This document shows positions 59,901 through 64,000 of a DNA stretch of 64,000 nt, piece after piece. The number at the start of each line of letters is the position of its first letter. Position 1 is the first letter of the stretch. Below the pieces are notes generated by a model. That model was not told the DNA's origin, ran no database searches, and worked only from the letters and a program-made list of their open reading frames with translations. A program made the translations under genes and the position numbers. Source of the stretch: Streptomyces violaceorubidus (GTDB lineage: Bacteria > Actinomycetota > Actinomycetes > Streptomycetales > Streptomycetaceae). The stretch is from assembly GCF_000717995.1 (NCBI RefSeq), contig NZ_JODM01000003.1:279835-343834 (forward strand). The letters are read 5' to 3'.

Positions 59901-61911
59901 CGCGGGCGTCGTCGCCGAGGTAGTCGGCGCCGCCGGACGGGGCCTTGGGCATGCGCAGGCCGAAGTCGTAGATCCAGGCCGTGGTGCGGTCCGCGCAGCG
60001 CAGCTCGTAGGGCCGCTCGTCGGTGACCTCGACGCCGAGCCGGCTGAGCACCGGCAGTACGGCGGACAGGGAGACCGAGCCGCCCTTCTGGTAGATCTTG
60101 AAACGCCGCTCCTCGGGCGCGGCGCCCACCGGCTCGTACAGGCTCAGCGCGAAGGTCTTCTCCTCGTCGAGCGCCTCCAGGTGACCGAGGTCGGCGACCG
60201 CGGAGCGCGGGCCGTGGTCGGCCTTGTAGCCCTCGGGGAAGGCGGATCCGTAGTAACGCAGCAGCTCCGCGGCGCGCTCCTCGCCGAACTCGGCGGTCAG
60301 CGCCTCGCCGAACCCGTCGGCCCAGGAGCGGGTGGCCTCGACGAGCCGGGCCTCCACGCGCTCCTTGTCGGCGTCGGACAGGTGCGGCAGCTCGGTGCCC
60401 TGCGGGACCCGGACCACGAAGTGCAGGCGGGACAGGATGGACTCGGTGTTCCAGGCCGTGAAGTCGACGCTGGTCCCGCCGAGCTCCTCCTTGAGGATGT
60501 CGATGATCCGCAGCCGGACGCCGGTGGTGTAGCGGTCGCGGGGGAGGTAGACGAGGGCCGAGTAGTAGCGGCCGTACTCGTCCTGGCGCAGGTAGAGCCG
60601 CAGGCGGCGGCGCTCCTGGAGGTAGAGCACGGAGGTGACGATCGGCTCCAGCTCCTCGACGGAGGTCTGGAACATCTCGTCGCGCGGGTACGTCTCCAGG
60701 ATCTGCAGCAGGTCCCGCCCGTCGTGGCTGTTGGGCGAGAAGCCGGCCCGCTCCAGCACCTCCTCCACCTTGCGCCGCACGACCGGCACCCGGCGGACGG
60801 ACTCGGTGTAGGCGGCGGAGGAGAACAGCCCGAGGAAGCGCCGCTCACCGACGACGTTGCCGTTCTCGTCGAACTTCTTGACGCCGACGTAGTCCAGGTA
60901 CGACGGCCGGTGCACGGTGGCCCGGCTGTTCGCCTTGGTCAGCACCAGCAGCCGGTGCTCGCGGGCCTTGGCCCGGGCGTCGGCGGGCAGCCGCTCGAAG
61001 GAGGGGCTGACGGGGTGGCTCTCGTCGGTCGCGTGGTGCGGGTCGGAGCGCAGGATGCCGAGGCCGGTGCCGGCGACGGCGGCGAGGGAGTCGTCCTCGC
61101 GCAACTGGTACTCGCGGTAGCCGAGGAAGGTGAAGTGGTCGTCGGCCAGCCAGCGCAGCAGCTCGCGGGCCTCCTCCAGCTCACGCGCGGGGAGGTCCTC
61201 CGGGGTGGCCTCGGTCGGCAGCTGGTCCGCGATGCGGACGGCGGCGTCCCGCATCTTGCCCCAGTCCTCGACGGTCTCGCGGACGTCGTTGAGGACGCGG
61301 AGCAGGTCGGCGGTGATCTGCTTGAGGTCACCGCGGTCCGTCTCGCGGTCGATCTCGACGTGGATCCAGGACTCGACGTGCGTGTCGTGCGGCAGGTCGG
61401 CGCCGGGCGGACCGGCCAGCACCTCCACGAGCTCGCCGGCGACGTCGCGCCGCACCACGATCTGCGGGTGGACGACGACGTGGATGCCGCGGCCCTGGCG
61501 GGTCAGCTCGTTGGTCACGGAGTCGACGAGGAAGGGCATGTCGTCGGTGACCACCTCGACGACGGAGTGGCTGCACGTCCAGCCGTTCTCCTCGACCGTC
61601 GGGGTGTGCACCCGGACGTTCGCCGTGCCCTGCGGGCGGTTCTCGGCCAGCCGGTAGTGCGAGACCGCGGCTCCGAAGACGTCGACCGGGTCGCGGTCGG
61701 CGAGGTCCTCCGGGGCGGTGTGCCGGTAGTAGCGCTGGAGGAACGCGAACACGGATGCGTAGTCCGGGGCGCCGTCCGGGCCGTCCGGGGAGCCCGGAGC
61801 TCCCTCGCCCGTCGTCCCGGTCGGTAGGTGCCCCCCGACCGGGCTGTTCTCAGCTACCCGCGCAGCCCTTTCGAGCAGCTCGGCCTTGGCTTCGTCCAGC
61901 TTGGTCTGCAT
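56950..61911 (-). CDS. gdh: NAD-specific glutamate dehydrogenase, large (about 180 kDa) type
   Basis: A 1653-residue enzyme of the GDH180 family, first described in Streptomyces, which deaminates glutamate to 2-oxoglutarate. The N-terminal 650 residues are the regulatory ACT-like region typical of the class. The catalytic part begins near residue 790, with VARGGLRWSDRREDFRTEI, the substrate and catalytic lysines in VIVPVGAKGGFVAKQLP, and NAD-binding GDMSGDVFGNGML. ATG 61911 (MQTKLDEAKAELLE) is preferred, with AGAGGACA and GGAG upstream. It is transcribed alone. A perfect GGACAC-GGG-GTGTCC palindrome lies about 80 bases before the start. Confidence 0.96.
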   Translation of the reverse strand: MQTKLDEAKAELLERAARVAENSPVGGHLPTGTTGEGAPGSPDGPDGAPDYASVFAFLQRYYRHTAPEDLADRDPVDVFGAAVSHYRLAENRPQGTANVRVHTPTVEENGWTCSHSVVEVVTDDMPFLVDSVTNELTRQGRGIHVVVHPQIVVRRDVAGELVEVLAGPPGADLPHDTHVESWIHVEIDRETDRGDLKQITADLLRVLNDVRETVEDWGKMRDAAVRIADQLPTEATPEDLPARELEEARELLRWLADDHFTFLGYREYQLREDDSLAAVAGTGLGILRSDPHHATDESHPVSPSFERLPADARAKAREHRLLVLTKANSRATVHRPSYLDYVGVKKFDENGNVVGERRFLGLFSSAAYTESVRRVPVVRRKVEEVLERAGFSPNSHDGRDLLQILETYPRDEMFQTSVEELEPIVTSVLYLQERRRLRLYLRQDEYGRYYSALVYLPRDRYTTGVRLRIIDILKEELGGTSVDFTAWNTESILSRLHFVVRVPQGTELPHLSDADKERVEARLVEATRSWADGFGEALTAEFGEERAAELLRYYGSAFPEGYKADHGPRSAVADLGHLEALDEEKTFALSLYEPVGAAPEERRFKIYQKGGSVSLSAVLPVLSRLGVEVTDERPYELRCADRTTAWIYDFGLRMPKAPSGGADYLGDDARERVQDAFAATWTGKAENDGFNALVLSAGLTWREAMVLRAYAKYLRQAGSTFSQDYMEDTLRNNVHTTRLLINLFEARMAPERQRAGREIVDALLEEVDAALDQVASLDEDRILRSFLTVIKATLRTNFFQEAAGGKPHDYVSMKFDPQAIPDLPAPRPAFEIWVYSPRVEGVHLRFGKVARGGLRWSDRREDFRTEILGLVKAQMVKNTVIVPVGAKGGFVAKQLPDPSVDRDAWMAEGIASYRTFISALLDITDNMVAGEVVHPADVVRHDEDDTYLVVAADKGTAKFSDIANEVAESYNFWLGDAFASGGSAGYDHKGMGITARGAWESVKRHFRELGVDTQSQDFTVVGIGDMSGDVFGNGMLLSEHIRLVAAFDHRHIFLDPTPDAATSYAERRRLFELPRSSWEDYNTELLSAGGGIFPRTAKSIPVNAHVREALGIEAGITKMTPAELMKAILSSPVDLLWNGGIGTYVKASTESNADVGDKGNDAIRVDGRDLRVQVVGEGGNLGLTQLGRIEFALQGGRINTDAIDNSAGVDTSDHEVNIKILLNGLVKDGDMTVKQRNKLLAQMTDEVGALVLRNNYAQNTAIANALAQSKDMLHAQQRFMRHLVREGHLNRALEFLPTDRQIRERLSSEHGLTGPETAVLLAYTKITVAEELLHTSLPDDPYLKGLLHAYFPTALREQFAEQVDSHPLRREITTTVLVNDTVNTGGTTYLHRMREETGASLEEIVRAQTVARAIFSASSVWDAVEDLDTKVDAAVQTRIRLHSRRLVERGTRWLLNNRPQPLELAETVEFFAERVEQVWSQLPKLLRGADAEWYQHIHDELTAAGVPDEPATRVAGFSSAFATLDIVSVADRMGKEPLDVAEVYYDLADRLGVTQLMDRISDLPRNDRWQSMARAAIREDLYSAHASLTADVLAVGNGTSTPEQRFKAWEQKNAAILGRARTTLEEIRGSDAFDLSNLSVAMRTMRTLLRTHS

Positions 61912-62383
61912 TGTCCTCTGACTCCTGTCGCGCGCCGTTGCGTGACGTAGAAGGAAGTACGGTCTCCTGCCTTCCGGCATGACGTCGGGACACGGGGTGT
62001 CCGGTCTGCTCCGACGCTATGCCGCAAGATGAGAGAAGCGGGGGCATATCAGCCAATGTCGCCGCTTCCACAGGGTGTGACTTCGCTCTCGCCGTCACCG
62101 TCCGGGGAGTGTGCGGCGCCGTGTCGGGGGTCTTCGATGCCCCGTCCCGCCCGCGAGGATCAGCGACCGCCGCCCGGCCACGGATGTCGTCCGTGGGCAC
62201 CGGGCGCGGGGCGGGGACACAAGGGCCCCCGCGAGCTATCGCGCTGATCACGCCCACAAGGCTATCGCCCCCCGGATGCTCCCCGTCATGAGCCACATGT
62301 GTACAAAACCGGGCCCACAACTTGGACGTTTCGCACAGCTCCGACCGGACGGGCGGGCACGGGCTCCGCACCGGGCGGCGGCG
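61912..62383. other. Upstream region of glutamate dehydrogenase, no gene seen
   Basis: 472 bp between gdh and the HAD gene, on the leader side of gdh. Open frames here lack ribosome sites and domain features. It holds the palindrome at 61988-62002, a TAGCGT -10-like hexamer nearby on the minus strand without a clear -35, and two GCTATCGC copies about 30 bp apart near 62240-62270. Confidence 0.5.
61988..62002. promoter_or_regulatory. Palindrome in the gdh leader
   Basis: GGACAC-GGG-GTGTCC is perfectly symmetric and lies 77-91 bases upstream of the gdh start codon. It is a candidate operator; the factor is unknown. Confidence 0.4.
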
Positions 62384-63055
62384 TCATCCCGCCAGCCGCT
62401 CCGCCACCACCACGGCCTCCCCGAGCGTGTCCACCACCGGCACCCCGACCCCCTCCAGGCCGGCCCGGCTGTGCGACCCCCCGGTGTACAGCACCGCCCC
62501 CGCACCCACGTGGCGCGCCGCCACCGCGTCGTCCGCGGCGTCGCCGATCACCACCGTGCGGGCGGGCTCCACCCCGGACAGCGCCAGCTGCGCGAGGTGG
62601 CGCACCATGTGCTCGGCCTTGCTGCCGCCGGACGGCCCGGTCCGTCCGTCGACGCGTATGAAGTGGGCCTCGATGCCGAAGCCCTTGACCAGGGGCACCA
62701 GCTCGTCGTGGCCGTACATGCTGAGGATCGACTGGCTGCGCCCCGCCGACCGCCACCCGGCGAGCAGCTCCGTGGCCCCCTCGGCGAGCCGGCACCGGCT
62801 CCGGTGCGCGCTGTAGTGGCTCTGGAAGGCCGCGTCCATGACCTCCCACTCGGCCTCGGTGGGCAGCCGGCCCATCAGCCGCTCGTAGAACTTCGGCACC
62901 GGCACGCAGTACAGCGCCCGGTACCGCTCCAGCGTGATCGGCGCCAGCCCCAGCTCGGCGAAGGCCGCGTTCGTCGCCGAGATGATCGCGTCGTTGTCGT
63001 GGAACAGCGTGCCGTTCCAGTCCCACACGATGTGTGCGCCCGTCTGCATCCCCAT
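62384..63055 (-). CDS. HAD-superfamily hydrolase (phosphoglycolate phosphatase-like)
   Basis: About 223 residues. Motif I reads VWDWNGTLFHDN with the nucleophile aspartate (Trp in place of the usual Phe-Asp). Motif II serine is in SQSILSMYGHDE. The motif III lysine is in GSKAEHMVRHL, and motif IV is VVIGDAADDAVAA. The cap insertion between motifs I and II is helical, as in phosphoglycolate phosphatases. The substrate is uncertain. The start ATG 63055 or the ATG two codons later are both possible. Confidence 0.85.
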   Translation of the reverse strand: MGMQTGAHIVWDWNGTLFHDNDAIISATNAAFAELGLAPITLERYRALYCVPVPKFYERLMGRLPTEAEWEVMDAAFQSHYSAHRSRCRLAEGATELLAGWRSAGRSQSILSMYGHDELVPLVKGFGIEAHFIRVDGRTGPSGGSKAEHMVRHLAQLALSGVEPARTVVIGDAADDAVAARHVGAGAVLYTGGSHSRAGLEGVGVPVVDTLGEAVVVAERLAG

Positions 63056-63112
63056 GCCCGAAAACGTACCCGCCGCCACTGACAATCGGGATGCCGCGGT
63101 GCGGGGGCCGGG

Positions 63113-63616
63113 TCACACCAGGTTCGGGATCTCCTGCGTCGCGTACCAGAGCAGCTCGTGGTCCTCGGCGCCGTCCACGACGAACTGGGCGTCGTCGTCC
63201 CCGCCGTCCGCCGCCGCGAGGGCCTCGGTCGCGGCGCTCACGTCCGCCTCCGCGTCGGCGGAGTCGACGTGCACCGCGGCCGCCTTCGCCAGCGGCAGCG
63301 GCCCGGCGACCCGGACCTCGCCCAGCGCCGCCGGGTCGAGTCCGCGGTCCGGGTCGGCCGTGGCGGCGCCGTCGGGCACGTCGGCGGCAACCACGACCCG
63401 GCGCCGTGCCGCGGCGGGGTCCGCCGCCAGCAGCCGCAGCGAGGCCAGCGCGGCCCGGTTGAGGGCGGCGTACTCCAGCTCCTCGATGTCGTCCGACAGG
63501 TACCACTCGCGCAGCGCCGGCGTGACGGCGTAGGCGACGAGCGGCCCGGTCCCCAGCTCCCCCGCCCGGTGCGCCTCGGCGAGGCCGGACAGGGTCAGGG
63601 GGACGTAGACGCGCAT
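63113..63616 (-). CDS. Conserved actinobacterial protein (DUF6912-like), function unknown
   Basis: A 167-residue acidic, Ala-rich protein beginning MRVYVPLTLSGLAEAHRAGEL. It contains VAYAVTPALREWYLSDDIEELEYAALNRAA and ends DHELLWYATQEIPNLV. The opening and closing stretches are recognisable as a conserved actinobacterial family without known function. No catalytic motif or membrane segment is present. It lies 57 bp upstream of the HAD gene on the same strand. Confidence 0.75.
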   Translation of the reverse strand: MRVYVPLTLSGLAEAHRAGELGTGPLVAYAVTPALREWYLSDDIEELEYAALNRAALASLRLLAADPAAARRRVVVAADVPDGAATADPDRGLDPAALGEVRVAGPLPLAKAAAVHVDSADAEADVSAATEALAAADGGDDDAQFVVDGAEDHELLWYATQEIPNLV

Positions 63617-63885
63617 GAGTCTGCCGCTTTCGTGGTCGGGGACACCGCCGGTGCGCTCGGCGACCCGGCGGGAGAGCCCCCAGGATACGTGCGGGTGTCC
63701 CCTTTCGGGTCCCCACCCAGGGCCTCCGAGGCGTCCACCCCGGGCCCCGCGTTCACCCGGGCCGCCCCTGGTGTTCCGGGCTCCCGGACCCCTCGATCAC
63801 TCGGATAGGTGAACTTCTCCGCCCCCTCGACGCGGGCGGCCGCCTCCTTGCCGTGCCGCACCTCCAGCCCGTACAAGATCCCCAA
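63595..63885 (-). CDS. Possible small or decayed reading frame upstream of the DUF6912 gene
   Basis: From TTG 63885 the first 25 codons (GILYGLEVRHGKEAAARVEG and on to KFT) all end in G or C, as real genes here do. The bias then drops and the rest is low-complexity. It overlaps the next gene by 22 bases. It has no ribosome site or known domain. It may be a gene remnant or a short peptide gene with a misplaced end. Confidence 0.25.
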   Translation of the reverse strand: MGILYGLEVRHGKEAAARVEGAEKFTYPSDRGVREPGTPGAARVNAGPGVDASEALGGDPKGDTRTYPGGSPAGSPSAPAVSPTTKAADSCASTSP

Positions 63886-63933
63886 CCATGAAGTTACCGC
63901 CCGGTATCACCCGGGCCGCCGAACGGGGACCCC

Positions 63934-64000
63934 ATGCGCAAGGTCATGACCAGGACCCAGCTCCGCCCCAGCCGCCCACCCCTGCCCATCCCCCACAGCT
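63934..64000 (+). CDS. Possible start of a rightward gene, truncated by the window end
   Basis: ATG 63934 follows GAACGGGGACCCC and opens a basic, Pro-rich N-terminus (MRKVMTRTQLRPSRPPLPIP) that runs off the window. Only 22 residues are visible, so no product can be named. Confidence 0.25.
   Translation, partial: MRKVMTRTQLRPSRPPLPIPHS

Noticed and set aside
56791..61827. An open frame of about 1680 codons on the plus strand opposite the glutamate dehydrogenase gene
   Set aside because: It is a mirror of the high-GC coding strand: Val/Gly/Asp/Arg-rich sequence without domains, while the minus-strand frame has all glutamate dehydrogenase motifs.

Overview
The window is about 64 kb of very GC-rich DNA with strong G/C bias at third codon positions, frequent GTG starts and GGAGG-type ribosome sites. 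The tmRNA tag, the NAD-glutamate dehydrogenase of about 1650 residues, the pkaA/pkaB kinases, ohrA/ohrR, the mat genes and sigU-type genes all point to Streptomyces. From memory the gene order matches the core-chromosome region of S. coelicolor around SCO2951-SCO3001; that match is recalled, not computed. No prophage, insertion sequence, CRISPR array or rRNA gene is visible.

Layout. 1-5.2 kb: 3' part of a malic enzyme gene (its 5' end is complete; the rest lies off the left edge), a HelD-type RNA polymerase-associated helicase, and an ECF sigma/anti-sigma pair (sigU-rsuA type). 5.4-9.7 kb: CGNR zinc finger protein, DUF1772 membrane protein, then nnaR and narK for nitrate assimilation. 9.8-16 kb: a Pro/Gln-tailed membrane protein and the overlapping matA-matB-acyltransferase genes for an extracellular aminosugar polymer that drives mycelial aggregation. 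16.2-18.6 kb: divergent LysR regulator and MFS transporter. 18.6-25.4 kb: ssrA and smpB (ribosome rescue), a C-terminal processing protease, ftsX-ftsE, a tiny zinc-ribbon membrane protein, a repeat-rich LAETG surface protein and prfB. 25.5-32.7 kb: two membrane Ser/Thr kinases divergent from a large FHA-FtsK-like ATPase.

32.9-36.6 kb: a sugar ABC importer (lipoprotein and two permeases, no ATPase gene). The second permease gene has a damaged 5' end caused by an exact 86-bp tandem duplication carrying a palindromic repeat. 36.7-46.5 kb and 50.8-56.8 kb: two blocks of wall-polymer genes: four proteins fusing a GT2 glycosyltransferase to a TagF-type glycerophosphotransferase domain, one GT2 protein with a long C-terminal extension, two polytopic membrane proteins, and a TagGH/Wzm-Wzt-type ABC exporter. 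Between the blocks lie ohrA/ohrR (two clear operators), galE, a glutaredoxin-like protein, a DinB-family protein, a GNAT remnant and a TetR regulator. 56.9-64 kb: NAD-glutamate dehydrogenase, a HAD phosphatase, a DUF6912 protein and the weak start of a further gene.

Functional themes are envelope and surface polymers (mat genes, wall-polymer blocks, LAETG protein, ftsEX), Ser/Thr phosphorylation signalling (pkaA, pkaB, FHA-ATPase and possibly MatA) and nitrogen metabolism (narK, nnaR, gdh). The main observations for follow-up are the different active-site losses across the four GT2-TagF fusions, the short upstream reading frame coupled to matA, the shared TAVLP phospho-motif-like repeats in PkaA and MatA, the FHA protein with an arginine in its Walker A motif, the disrupted permease, and paired operator-like repeats between the TetR gene and the polymer exporter.
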